Shown here: positions 14,180-21,512 of the stretch, one piece after another
Layout: every line of letters begins with the position of its first letter
Numbering within the stretch: position 1 is the stretch's first letter
Origin: a virus
Length of the DNA: 29,037 nt
Direction: 5' to 3' (one strand)
Virus record (IMG/VR): IMGVR_UViG_3300047560_001933
Location: 1-29,037 of that record
Program-made: the position numbers and the translations under genes
The notes under the pieces: generated by a model
The model's input: the letters and a program-made list of their open reading frames with translations, nothing else
Told to the model about the DNA's origin: nothing
Database searches by the model: none

Positions 14180-14728
14180 TTATAGGACAATTGGTAGCCA
14201 CAACCAAACTGCTTGCGACAAAAACACGGTCGCAACACCACCAACAGCCAGACTTGCCCAATACAGACGCATATTGACAGCAAGAATAGATGCTGTTAAC
14301 AGAACAACAGCAATCTGGAATAGCGAACCAGCATACGTGTACCAGGGACTACGCAGCTTTGCTACAGTGCGGTCTTCCTCGAGCTTACGTGCTTTTGCCA
14401 TCAACTCTTTCTTACCCTCACCCGTCTTGGGATCAGATTCGTAGCGATCAATCTTTGCCTTCAGCGCTTCCTGTTTAACTTTGTCTTTATTATGGACAGC
14501 GTCATCATATGCCATTTCAGCAAGCGTTTGCTTGATACTCTTAGCCTGGTAGAATGCCCACGTGTTGTTTGCATCTATAGTGTTATTAAGTATCTTACTA
14601 CTATTGCTACCGCCGAAATAGGTATTAAGGGCCAGAAGAGCAGCAAAAACCACAATAACCCACCCTGCTTTATCTTTAATTTGTGCTTCTCTTTCGCTTC
14701 GACTAAGAGGCTTCTTTTCTTCACTCAT
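14180..14728 (-). CDS. DUF4337-like membrane protein
   Basis: A 182-aa membrane protein with an N-terminal transmembrane helix (AGWVIVVFAALLALNTYFGG), the DUF4337-type segment NNTWAFYQAKSIKQTLAEMAY, a charged helical stretch with KAKIDRYESDPKTGEGKKEL, and two more hydrophobic helices near the end (SLFQIAVVLLTASILA and WASLAVGGVATVFLSQAVWL). DUF4337 proteins occur in bacteria and many T4-like phages and have no known function. It starts in an ATGA overlap with the 42-aa gene and is followed 6 nt later by the 188-aa gene. Confidence 0.75.
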   Translation of the reverse strand: MSEEKKPLSRSEREAQIKDKAGWVIVVFAALLALNTYFGGSNSSKILNNTIDANNTWAFYQAKSIKQTLAEMAYDDAVHNKDKVKQEALKAKIDRYESDPKTGEGKKELMAKARKLEEDRTVAKLRSPWYTYAGSLFQIAVVLLTASILAVNMRLYWASLAVGGVATVFLSQAVWLWLPIVL

Positions 14729-14853
14729 TGTTTCTTCTCCTTCACTTCAACTTTAACTTCCACAGCTGTGTTGTCGACCGCTTTTTGAATTTTGGCGGCC
14801 GACCACCATCCAAATGAGGTAAAGAACCCCAGTACAAAAGCTGTAGTATACAT
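14725..14853 (-). CDS. Small membrane protein (42 aa)
   Basis: Short ORF read from ATG 14853, which immediately follows the TAA of the upstream 194-aa gene. The product starts MYTTAFVLGFFTSFGWWSAA, a short hydrophobic span, and continues KIQKAVDNTAVEVKVEVKEKKQ, an alternating charged tail. Its stop overlaps the next gene by 4 nt (ATGA), which supports translation. Residues KIQKAVDN repeat the KIQKAIDN found at the end of the neighbouring 194-aa protein, hinting at a shared interaction motif or common origin. Function unknown. Confidence 0.7.
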   Translation of the reverse strand: MYTTAFVLGFFTSFGWWSAAKIQKAVDNTAVEVKVEVKEKKQ

Positions 14854-15438
14854 TTACTTAGCCAGAGGGTTGTCGATCGCTTTTTGGATCTTGTTGTCGA
14901 CTTCCTTCTTCAGGGTCTCGACTTCACGGCCAATTTCGCGACGAGCCTCTGCCATTTCCTTACGGACAGCATTGACTTCGTTTCGTGCTTTATCAAGATC
15001 CTCACGGACATCCTTACGAGCTTGACGCATTTCTTGCTCTGTCTCACGCTGAGCTTGCTTTACACTACGTTCCACTTGCTCAGTCACTGTCTCATTACGA
15101 CGAATGTCTGTTTTTAGATCATTCTTAATATCACGTGTGTAATCAGCAGTCTTGGAGCTATTCTGTTCAATAACAGCCAGGCGCTTATCGAATTCAGAAA
15201 GATCGGGAGCAATATACTCCGCAATCTTTTTCTTCATGCCAATGTAGTCCTTGTAGACTTCAAAAGCACCATACAAACCACCGAGGATAGATGACACAAG
15301 CGTAGCTGCCACCATTAGCTTTGCTGGTGTAAATTCATATCCACCAATGCTAATAACGGTATCCTTGCTTGCATACTTCTTAACCGCTGCTTCTGCTTCG
15401 TCAATTTTTGCGTTGACGTCTTTAATTTCTTCTGACAT
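14854..15438 (-). CDS. Membrane protein with long coiled coil (194 aa)
   Basis: N-terminal acidic helix (MSEEIKDVNAKIDEAEAAVK), a hydrophobic span (LMVAATLVSSILGGLYGAFEV), then a long charged helical region from about residue 70 to the end, rich in Glu, Arg and Lys (QRETEQEMRQARKDVRED), ending KKEVDNKIQKAIDNPLAK. The heptad-like spacing suggests a coiled coil projecting from the membrane, a layout compatible with spanin-type or tether proteins, though no lipoprotein signal is visible. The start follows AAGGGAAGAT, which overlaps the stop of the upstream 777-aa gene. Function unknown. Confidence 0.72.
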   Translation of the reverse strand: MSEEIKDVNAKIDEAEAAVKKYASKDTVISIGGYEFTPAKLMVAATLVSSILGGLYGAFEVYKDYIGMKKKIAEYIAPDLSEFDKRLAVIEQNSSKTADYTRDIKNDLKTDIRRNETVTEQVERSVKQAQRETEQEMRQARKDVREDLDKARNEVNAVRKEMAEARREIGREVETLKKEVDNKIQKAIDNPLAK

Positions 15439-15439
15439 T

Positions 15440-17773
15440 TTATCTTCCCTTGTATTGTTGATTTACCATCTCCTGATGTACTCTATCAGAAGAGAGCTGT
15501 CTCAAAGCTCTGACATTATCGACGGTGTTCTGTCGAGGATAGATGTCACGTGGTGCATAAAATGAACTGTCCTTTAAAACTAATGTCAGATATGAATTAT
15601 AACCGGTTGGTAGCATAGCAATTTTTGCAATGTCAACGCCGACCGCGGCCTCATTGACAGCAACTTCTTTCTTTACAGTAGACATTTGCTGCTCCATTGA
15701 GACACCAGATATGATCGGTTGACCTTCAATGATTTCTCTTAATGGATTTGTTCTATCAATAAGAAAACTCGTACTAGTTGAAGGTGCTTCTACTTCTACT
15801 TCTCTTCTACTATTTGATAGTTCTTGAAATCCTCGTGACTGCTGCACTGTTTCGGTAAACACAGGTGCAGCAATGGTAGGTGCAAAAGAAGCTACTTGCA
15901 TACTTGGTACAATTGAATAGTTAGCTTGTATCTCAAACGACTGATTGGTCATCTGAGATACAGGCGCCACACTTTGTACTGTTGGAGCAAGTTGCATCTG
16001 CTGTAGCTGTTGCATTGTTGTAATTGCTGTAGATGTAACTTGCTGTTGTACTTGAGGACCACCTTGCAACTGTACAGCACCCATTCCGGCAAAGCTTTGC
16101 AAACCTAATCCCCCACCAGCCGAGGCTGATCTTGAATCGGATGTTGCAGATGTTGTACCAGAAGAAGATCCAGTCGTGGTTGTTGTAGACATACTTGCTT
16201 CACTTGCCTTAGTTGCAACCGAAACAGCTTCCTGTTGTGCCTGAGATCCTGCAGCTTGCGCTTGTTCAACCGCTGTAGCTACCGCACTCATTGCTATTGC
16301 TTTCTCCTTCTCAGCATTCTTTGATATTAGATTCATAGCAAAGGAAAGATTGACGGGTGAAGCAACAGCTCTATCAGACGTTGCAGCACTACCAGCACTC
16401 GAACTTACACTTGTTGTAGATGTAGATGATGAGGAACTGCTAGACGCTGTCTGTGTAGAAGCTGGCGGAGGCGGAGGCGCTGTAGATGGAGAAATTGCTT
16501 GTACTGTTGATCCAGATGGAGAAGTAGTGAATGTTATTGCATCTGTTGTGTTAGTACCTGCCGTAACACTTGCTGGTTCTGTATATCCCGTTGTAGCGTA
16601 ATCTGTTTTGTTTGTACCATTGAGCTTATCGATTGCTTCCTGGAATCCAGTACACGTTGGGCTATACATAACGTTCTTCATACAAGGATCTGGTGTAACG
16701 ATCATCTTGCTGTACATATTGTAGATTGAACCATTTCCTTCTACTTGAGCACTGAAATGAAAGTTACCCATCAGATTGGTGTTAGTAGAATTAGGAAATA
16801 AGTATTGATAGTTCATCTCTTGTGGACCGGTGTTAGCACCCTGGAACACATGATTGTTATTGAACACTAATCCACCGTTTGCGTTAGTGGCACCAGCGCT
16901 CACACGTGCAACGCTGTCTGTCCAACCTGTACAAAATATACCGAGGAACGAAGATGAGCAGTATGGATCTTTCAAATCATAAACGAAGCCATATTTGAAT
17001 CCATGCAGTGCTAAGCCTGAGCCTGAGCTCGACAAAACTGTTGCAATTGGATATGTGTTATCAACGTAGTTACTGCCAGTCGCAACAGCATTTGGATACG
17101 GAACCAGGTTGATACTTGTTACAAGATCATTGAACCCAGCACATTGCGGACTGTACGCTGGATTGTTAGCGCATGGATCAACACGGTAGTTTAGCGAAAG
17201 TTGAGGATCACGAACACGAGGTCCGTAGTATCCGGCCCAGAAGCGACTGTCTTTACCCGTAAAGGATACGGAAATCGTTGACAGTTCACCAGCGAGGTAG
17301 TTACGTGTAAAGTTTTGTGTACCGGAAAACAACTGAAAGTATTCTGCATCACCTGTAGTGTTTTGTGCATTATAGTTATATGAATACGTTTCTAACGTGT
17401 TACCAGCAGTACCCTTCAACGTGACATTACCAGTAAGCGATCCAAAATAATTAGCGGTATTGTTGTTAATCTTCCAGCTATAGTTATAGCCAGTAACTTG
17501 AATACCCGTATCCTGCAAAGCACTGTTAATTGCTACAGATTGTGTTGTAGTCTGCTGTGTATACCCAAACAAAATTGTGTTTGTAGTTGGGTTAAAGCCC
17601 GCTGTGTATCCACCACTATACCCTCCTGCAGATCCTGGAACGGTTCCGCTCCAAGATCCCGAAGCACCACTTAACAGATTGCTTGTGGTCGCATCCTGAG
17701 CATTAGAACTTAAACAGATTGTGAACAGCAATACCGAACAGAGCGCCAAGCCCAATTTTCTTATAAGTGTCAT
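15440..17773 (-). CDS. Exported 777-aa protein with two CX9C beta-type domains
   Basis: A clear Sec signal peptide opens the protein (MTLIRKLGLALCSVLLFTIC, likely cleaved after SNA at residue 25). Gly/Thr/Asn/Tyr-rich beta-type sequence follows, with two related blocks that each end in DPC-x9-C-x-GF (C201/C211 and C364/C374), suggesting duplicated disulfide-bonded domains. Residues 400-560 are a Ser/Thr/Ala/Pro linker including PPPPP, then a Gln-rich stretch (560-650) and a C-terminal domain with QNTVDNVRALRQLSSDRVHQ. It lacks a recognised enzyme motif. It is probably placed in the periplasm or outer membrane of the host, or is a virion protein made through the Sec route. ATG 17773 follows AAGGAAAAG. 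The first 71 nt overlap the upstream gene. Confidence 0.78.
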   Translation of the reverse strand: MTLIRKLGLALCSVLLFTICLSSNAQDATTSNLLSGASGSWSGTVPGSAGGYSGGYTAGFNPTTNTILFGYTQQTTTQSVAINSALQDTGIQVTGYNYSWKINNNTANYFGSLTGNVTLKGTAGNTLETYSYNYNAQNTTGDAEYFQLFSGTQNFTRNYLAGELSTISVSFTGKDSRFWAGYYGPRVRDPQLSLNYRVDPCANNPAYSPQCAGFNDLVTSINLVPYPNAVATGSNYVDNTYPIATVLSSSGSGLALHGFKYGFVYDLKDPYCSSSFLGIFCTGWTDSVARVSAGATNANGGLVFNNNHVFQGANTGPQEMNYQYLFPNSTNTNLMGNFHFSAQVEGNGSIYNMYSKMIVTPDPCMKNVMYSPTCTGFQEAIDKLNGTNKTDYATTGYTEPASVTAGTNTTDAITFTTSPSGSTVQAISPSTAPPPPPASTQTASSSSSSSTSTTSVSSSAGSAATSDRAVASPVNLSFAMNLISKNAEKEKAIAMSAVATAVEQAQAAGSQAQQEAVSVATKASEASMSTTTTTGSSSGTTSATSDSRSASAGGGLGLQSFAGMGAVQLQGGPQVQQQVTSTAITTMQQLQQMQLAPTVQSVAPVSQMTNQSFEIQANYSIVPSMQVASFAPTIAAPVFTETVQQSRGFQELSNSRREVEVEAPSTSTSFLIDRTNPLREIIEGQPIISGVSMEQQMSTVKKEVAVNEAAVGVDIAKIAMLPTGYNSYLTLVLKDSSFYAPRDIYPRQNTVDNVRALRQLSSDRVHQEMVNQQYKGR

Positions 17774-19040
17774 CTGTCTTTTCCTTTACAGGTTCTGGTA
17801 CTTTGTCTGGATTTGCTTCCCATGCTGCTTTAGCCTGTTCGCCAATCTTGCCTTCAAACGGGCAAGGTGTTCCTGCTGCTAGCATAGCATCAAAGACACG
17901 GCGATCCTGACACATGGTTGCAACTGCAGCAACCTTCATACCCATATCGTATAAAGTTTTGGATAGTTTCAGGCGTTCACAATTCTCATCACGTACTACA
18001 CCTCCGGATGAAACACCAAAAATCTGTGTTTGAACGGATCCGGATGTACCTGTAGTACACAGATCAGCATTACCACCACTCATCATTGCAGGTGCAATTG
18101 CGGTTGGAGGTGGCTGAATAACACGTTGTGTGATTGTTGTTTCGTTAATATTACGGTTGGTCATCTCACCAGATTGAATGTTCTGATTCACGTTATTTGA
18201 CGTGCTTGTGTTGTTGTTCTGGTTTACGTTGTTAGACGTAGATGTGCTATTGTTATTGTTGTTATTTGTCATACTTCCACTCTGAATATTGTTGTTTGTA
18301 TTCACGCTTGTGGATGTATTGTTGTTATTGTTGTTGTTTGTCATACTTCCACTTTGAATGTTATTGTTTGTATTAACACTCGTAGAAGTACTGTTATTCA
18401 CGTTATTGTTATTGTTCGTCATGCTTCCGCTTTGAATATTGTTATTTGTATTCACGTTTGTAGAAGAAGCAGTGCTAGAGTTGTTATTGTTATACGTCAT
18501 CGTGCCGCTGTTGATGTTCGTATTAACGTTATTGCTAGCGTTGTTGTTATTGTATGTCATCGTACCGGTATTCACGTTTGTGTTGGTCGATGTGCTAACG
18601 TTGTTATTGTTATTTGTAATCGTACCGGTATTGTTGTTGTTATTGTTATAGGTCATTGTACCAGAGTTGACGTTATTGTTGTTATACGTCATTGATCCGG
18701 TATTAACGTTATTGTTATTGTTTGTGACAGTACCGCTTTGAACGTTATTGTTCGTGTTTATACTTGTAGCAGTCGATGTAGAAGTACTCGTATTAACGTT
18801 GTTGTTGGTGCTTGTACTGTTGACAGTCGAAGTGCTTGTTGCCGTACTGTTGGAGTTTGTTGTATTATTGGTGTTTACTGTACTAACACTATTTGAAGTA
18901 CTGTTAGTATCCACTAACGATTTTGAATCGTAAGTGAGCGTTCCACTCGTTTGATTGATCAAAGCTGGTGTTGTTTGTCCCTGCGCCGTCACGTAACTCA
19001 TTACAAAAAGTAGCGAAAGTGCTAACTTTTTGATTTGCAT
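17703..19040 (-). CDS. Exported Asn/Ser/Thr-rich repeat protein (445 aa)
   Basis: Signal peptide MQIKKLALSLLFVMSYVTAQ, then about 255 residues (45-300) made almost entirely of Asn, Ser, Thr and Val. Within them a short unit, G-[ST]-[MVIL]-T-[NY]-N-N-N, recurs about ten times (starting near residues 103, 115, 127, 139, 159, 179, 205, 231, 255 and 291). The C-terminal part is ordinary protein: DLCTTGTSG, VVRDENCERLKLSKTLYDMG, MCQDRRVFDAMLAAGTPCPF with four or more cysteines, and a final hydrophobic stretch IGLGALFGIAVHNLFKF. The repeat may fold as a beta-solenoid or fibre; the Cys-rich domain is likely a conserved anchoring or assembly domain. First gene of the minus-strand module; AAGGAAC lies before the ATG. 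Function unknown. Confidence 0.82.
   Translation of the reverse strand: MQIKKLALSLLFVMSYVTAQGQTTPALINQTSGTLTYDSKSLVDTNSTSNSVSTVNTNNTTNSNSTATSTSTVNSTSTNNNVNTSTSTSTATSINTNNNVQSGTVTNNNNNVNTGSMTYNNNNVNSGTMTYNNNNNNTGTITNNNNNVSTSTNTNVNTGTMTYNNNNASNNVNTNINSGTMTYNNNNSSTASSTNVNTNNNIQSGSMTNNNNNVNNSTSTSVNTNNNIQSGSMTNNNNNNNTSTSVNTNNNIQSGSMTNNNNNNSTSTSNNVNQNNNTSTSNNVNQNIQSGEMTNRNINETTITQRVIQPPPTAIAPAMMSGGNADLCTTGTSGSVQTQIFGVSSGGVVRDENCERLKLSKTLYDMGMKVAAVATMCQDRRVFDAMLAAGTPCPFEGKIGEQAKAAWEANPDKVPEPVKEKTDDTYKKIGLGALFGIAVHNLFKF
18141..18908 (-). repeat. Asn-rich coding repeat array
   Basis: Region encoding residues 45-300 of the exported repeat protein. On the + strand it appears as long runs of GTT/ATT/GTA-type triplets such as TTGTTGTTATT. 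On the coding strand AAC/AAT, AGT/ACT and GTA/GTT dominate, mixed rather than one pure codon. Unit spacing changes along the array: 12 residues early, 20 in the middle, 24-26 late, which suggests successive duplications of different unit sizes. Three late units share VNTNNNIQSGSMTNNNNN almost exactly. The mixed codons argue that the amino acids, not the DNA, are under selection. Confidence 0.85.
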
Positions 19041-19071
19041 TTCTGTTCCTTTTTAACTTTTTTTAGCCATA

Positions 19072-19100
19072 TTGTCAAAAAAACCAATACAGTGTATAAT
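19072..19100 (+). promoter_or_regulatory. Sigma70-like promoter, divergent from the minus-strand module
   Basis: TTGTCA at 19072-19077 and a perfect TATAAT at 19095-19100 are separated by 17 bases, the ideal bacterial spacing. It lies in the 66-base gap between the start of the minus-strand module and the + strand 101-aa gene. The expected transcription start (about 6-7 bases after the -10) falls on or next to the ATG at 19107, so the transcript may have little or no 5' leader. It is one of the few intergenic spaces in the window and could restart transcription after the opposite-strand block. Confidence 0.7.
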
Positions 19101-19106
19101 AACCAA

Positions 19107-19412
19107 ATGATGAAATTTACTGCTACAGATGATGGTTATCTTTTTCTAAATGGCGAAGATGCTATTGCATTGGGTGTGTATGAACAGGGTACTTTCTGTC
19201 TAGCACACGGTGATCAAACTTCCACCTTTTCAAACGCAATGCAAGCGTTCTCACATTTACGGTCTATTTATGAACCCTCCGTTGCTAGTCCAAAAACAAT
19301 GGAATTATTCTTAACACCTTCTCGCCCCATTGACAATATGTCAAAGTATAGGGACAATGTAATCCTCAAAGACATGCCTTCAGAGGTCTTCCATGCCAAT
19401 CTTCCTCGTTAA
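19107..19412 (+). CDS. Hypothetical protein (101 aa)
   Basis: Starts at one of two adjacent ATG codons (19107 or 19110); an upstream in-frame ATG at 19035 would run through the promoter and the start of the opposite gene, so it is rejected. The product MMKFTATDDGYLFLNGEDAI is beta-rich at first, with a recognisable repeat of Gly-Glu and aromatic residues, and then a helix AMQAFSHLRSIYEPS. It ends PSEVFHANLPR. No motif names a function. No ribosome-binding site is visible before the ATG pair, in line with leaderless translation. It overlaps the next gene by 20 nt. Confidence 0.65.
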   Translation: MMKFTATDDGYLFLNGEDAIALGVYEQGTFCLAHGDQTSTFSNAMQAFSHLRSIYEPSVASPKTMELFLTPSRPIDNMSKYRDNVILKDMPSEVFHANLPR

Positions 19413-19686
19413 TACCCTAAGTACGTTTCGTATGAAGTATGCTATCGAAGCGGAGACGCTCGAGCATGCAATGGATGAGGTTGTTATGAACGAACATAAT
19501 TATCGGTTCGAAGAGTTTACCCAACGTTGGTTAGGTGAACGGATTATCGACGGTCGAGAAGTAACACATGAAGAGTTTGTTGCTATGATAAACAAGATGT
19601 CGACAGACAAAGATGAAATGTGCTCTCATTGGATGGGAGACAAATTAATACATAAGGTTAATTATGAAAATTCAGGTAGTAAGTGA
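19393..19686 (+). CDS. Hypothetical protein (97 aa)
   Basis: Begins MPIFLVNTLSTFRMKYAIEA at ATG 19393, inside the end of the previous gene. The sequence has one strand (FRMKYAIEAETLEHAMDEVV), acidic helices and a conserved-looking FTQRWLGERIIDGREVTHEEFVAMI middle part; the end is Trp-containing (SHWMGDKLIHKVNYE). Similar small proteins with an LVNTLSTFRM start occur, from memory, next to metallophosphoesterases in other aquatic T4-like phages. Function unknown. It overlaps the metallophosphoesterase gene by 23 nt. Confidence 0.65.
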   Translation: MPIFLVNTLSTFRMKYAIEAETLEHAMDEVVMNEHNYRFEEFTQRWLGERIIDGREVTHEEFVAMINKMSTDKDEMCSHWMGDKLIHKVNYENSGSK

Positions 19687-20539
19687 TATCCACCTCGAGT
19701 TTGGACCTATCACTATTGAAAACGCTGGTGACACTGATGTTCTTATCCTCAGTGGGGATATCTGTGTTGTAAATGACTTAGCTGAGCGCGATGTATACAA
19801 CCTTAGAGGTGAACATGACAAATCTAATCGATTCCATACGTTCTTTCAAGAATGCTGTGCAAACTTCCCTCATGTCATCTATGTCATGGGAAACCACGAA
19901 CATTATCACGGTGATTACAGCACTAGCGCTGGAACTATCCGTGACCGTCTTGGTTATTTGGTCAATCTGCACTTCCTAGACAAAGAAAGTGTCCTAATCA
20001 AGGATGTGTTGTTTGTTGGTGGTACTCTTTGGACTGACATGAACAAAGAAGATCCAAACACGCTGTATGCCATCAAAGGTTACATGAATGACTACAGAAT
20101 CATTGCTGACTCGAGCGAAGTTGTTAACTACAAGGCTTATATTGGCGATACAGACAAGTTTGAATTTAAAACTCGTCCTGCAAAGTTCTCACCAGAGAAG
20201 TCTGTTGAGGATCACAAAGCCATGCTCGCTTTCATTGATAATGAGATCAAACGTGTTGGTCCATGGACAAAAGTAGTTGTTGTTGGCCACCATGCTCCTT
20301 CAAAGGCTTCAACAAAGCCTCAGTACGAGAAGGACGTCATTGTCAATGGTGCATACAGCTCCGATCTGAGTGAGTTTATTCTCGATCGTCCACAGATCAA
20401 ATTGTGGACTCATGGTCATACGCATCATGAGTTTGACTACATGATTGGTTCGACTCGTATCTTCTGCAACCCTCGTGGATATCATATGTACGAGCACCAA
20501 GCAGATGTGTTTGATTGCAAGAAGGTGGTTGAAGTATGA
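19664..20539 (+). CDS. Calcineurin-like metallophosphoesterase
   Basis: Two-metal phosphoesterase, 291 aa. The motif series is complete: VVSDIHLEF (D8 and H10), LSGDIC, VMGNHEHYHGD, VVVGHHAPS and THGHTHHEFDY. Such enzymes cleave phosphomonoesters, phosphodiesters or cyclic nucleotides, and the substrate cannot be read from sequence. Phage members may act on nucleic acid ends, on nucleotide second messengers, or on damaged tRNA ends. The start ATG follows a weak TTAAGG-like site (AAGGTTAATT). It ends in an ATGA overlap with the dCMP deaminase gene. Confidence 0.88.
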   Translation: MKIQVVSDIHLEFGPITIENAGDTDVLILSGDICVVNDLAERDVYNLRGEHDKSNRFHTFFQECCANFPHVIYVMGNHEHYHGDYSTSAGTIRDRLGYLVNLHFLDKESVLIKDVLFVGGTLWTDMNKEDPNTLYAIKGYMNDYRIIADSSEVVNYKAYIGDTDKFEFKTRPAKFSPEKSVEDHKAMLAFIDNEIKRVGPWTKVVVVGHHAPSKASTKPQYEKDVIVNGAYSSDLSEFILDRPQIKLWTHGHTHHEFDYMIGSTRIFCNPRGYHMYEHQADVFDCKKVVEV

Positions 20540-20991
20540 GTGATTGGAAGCTGGATACGCAGATTATTGCAAACTGGGACCTTAGATTCCTTGGGCTTGC
20601 GGAACACGTAGCTCAATGGTCAAAGGATCCCTCAACAAAAGTTGGCGCCGTAATTGTTAATGATCTGAAGCAAGTATTGAGTCTTGGATACAACGGGTTT
20701 CCAAGAGGAGTCAATGATATGATATCTCGCTATGAAGAACGAGATCAAAAATTGAAGCTAGTCGCACACGCGGAGCGTAATGCTCTTGATAATGCTCCGT
20801 TCGATGTCAGAGGCGGCACGATGTATGCGACATTATGTCCTTGCAATGAATGTGCGAAAGGTATTATTCAGCGCGGTATCAAACGTGTTGTTGCTACGAA
20901 GTTTACAGACCCAGAACAAGCTCAGAGATTCAATGCTAACTTTACGTTCACCATGTTCAAAGAAGCTGATGTGGAACTTGTATTGATCTGA
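20536..20991 (+). CDS. cd: dCMP deaminase
   Basis: Zinc-dependent deaminase turning dCMP into dUMP for thymidylate synthesis, as T4 cd. The 151-aa product has the catalytic HAE motif (H78-A-E80, VAHAERNALD) and CPCNEC with zinc ligands C103 and C106. The N-terminal DPSTKVGAVIVND and GYNGFPRGVND stretches are classical. It complements the dUTPase/DCD-like protein and dNMP kinase upstream. No thymidylate synthase is seen in this window. ATGA overlap with the metallophosphoesterase gene; a 71-base gap follows. Confidence 0.93.
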   Translation: MSDWKLDTQIIANWDLRFLGLAEHVAQWSKDPSTKVGAVIVNDLKQVLSLGYNGFPRGVNDMISRYEERDQKLKLVAHAERNALDNAPFDVRGGTMYATLCPCNECAKGIIQRGIKRVVATKFTDPEQAQRFNANFTFTMFKEADVELVLI

Positions 20992-21004
20992 TTAATAATA
21001 TCAA

Positions 21005-21035
21005 TTGGTTTTTCAACTTGATAGTTATATATAAT
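21005..21035 (+). promoter_or_regulatory. Candidate promoter before the rubrerythrin gene
   Basis: A perfect TATAAT at 21030-21035 lies in the 71-base gap after the dCMP deaminase gene. The best -35 candidate is TTGGTT at 21005-21010, with a long 19-base spacer, so strength is doubtful. An imperfect inverted repeat at 21000-21022 (ATCAATTG / CAACTTGAT, one bulge, loop GTTTTT) overlaps it and could be an operator or a weak terminator-like hairpin, but no U-run follows. AAAGGAG at 21051-21057 is the ribosome-binding site of the next gene. Confidence 0.45.
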
Positions 21036-21062
21036 AATAGAACTGATTGAAAAGGAGTTGAA

Positions 21063-21512
21063 ATGTCAGTAACACTAAAAAATTTAGAGAGCGCATTGGC
21101 TGGTGAGTCAATGGCTCACATTAAATACCGCTACTTTGCTAAACTAGCTCGTGCTGAAGGATTCGAAGAAGTTGCAAAACACTTTGAACATACGGCAGAT
21201 CAAGAGATCCTACATGCATGGGGTCACCTGGAGTTGCTGATCGGTAAGCCTTCTACAAAGGAATGCCTGGAGAAAGCAATTGCTGGTGAGACATATGAAT
21301 ACACAGAGATGTATCCACAGTTTCATGCTATTGCTGTCAAAGAAGGTGACCTAAGCGCTGCTGGTGTTGCTCTTGAGCAAATGGCTGAGTCAAAAGAACA
21401 TGCTGAACAGTTTGTTAAAGTACTAGCGCTTGCAGAAAAGCGTTTCGCTGCTTTGCAGAAAGTTGAACAACGTCATGCAGAAGCATACAAAAAAGTATTG
21501 GAGGCACTATAA
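21063..21512 (+). CDS. Rubrerythrin-like di-iron protein, catalytic domain only
   Basis: Ferritin-like four-helix protein of 149 aa matching the di-iron domain of rubrerythrin, which reduces hydrogen peroxide. Metal-ligand motifs are visible: GESMAH (E15), ADQEILHAWGH (E48 with H51), GETYEYTEMYP (E76 and E79) and MAESKEHAEQF (E109 to H113). The rubredoxin domain normally fused at the C-terminus is absent, but a separate rubredoxin gene follows, its ATG sharing a base with this stop codon. The pair therefore acts as a split rubrerythrin and should protect against peroxide during infection. Good ribosome-binding site (AAAGGAG). Confidence 0.9.
   Translation: MSVTLKNLESALAGESMAHIKYRYFAKLARAEGFEEVAKHFEHTADQEILHAWGHLELLIGKPSTKECLEKAIAGETYEYTEMYPQFHAIAVKEGDLSAAGVALEQMAESKEHAEQFVKVLALAEKRFAALQKVEQRHAEAYKKVLEAL

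Noticed and set aside
15440-16600. Possible pectin-like or collagen-like domain in the Ser/Pro-rich linker
   Set aside because: Only low-complexity Ser/Thr/Ala/Pro sequence; no G-x-y pattern or catalytic motif.
18354-18695. Val/Ile-rich reading frames on the + strand across the repeat, resembling hydrophobic proteins
   Set aside because: They are the complement of the Asn-rich codons (GTT/ATT); no ribosome-binding site or coupling, and composition is an artefact.
18141-18908. Repeat tract looking like a CRISPR array or tandem DNA repeat on the + strand
   Set aside because: No constant repeat with unique spacers; the triplet pattern is fully explained by an Asn/Ser/Thr-rich reading frame on the minus strand with signal peptide and ordinary C-terminal domain.
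19041-19080. TTGACA on the minus strand as promoter of the exported-protein module
   Set aside because: The matching -10 (TAAAAA) would sit on the ribosome-binding site and put the start at the ATG; a real promoter for the module is not clear, and no TATAAATA is found there.
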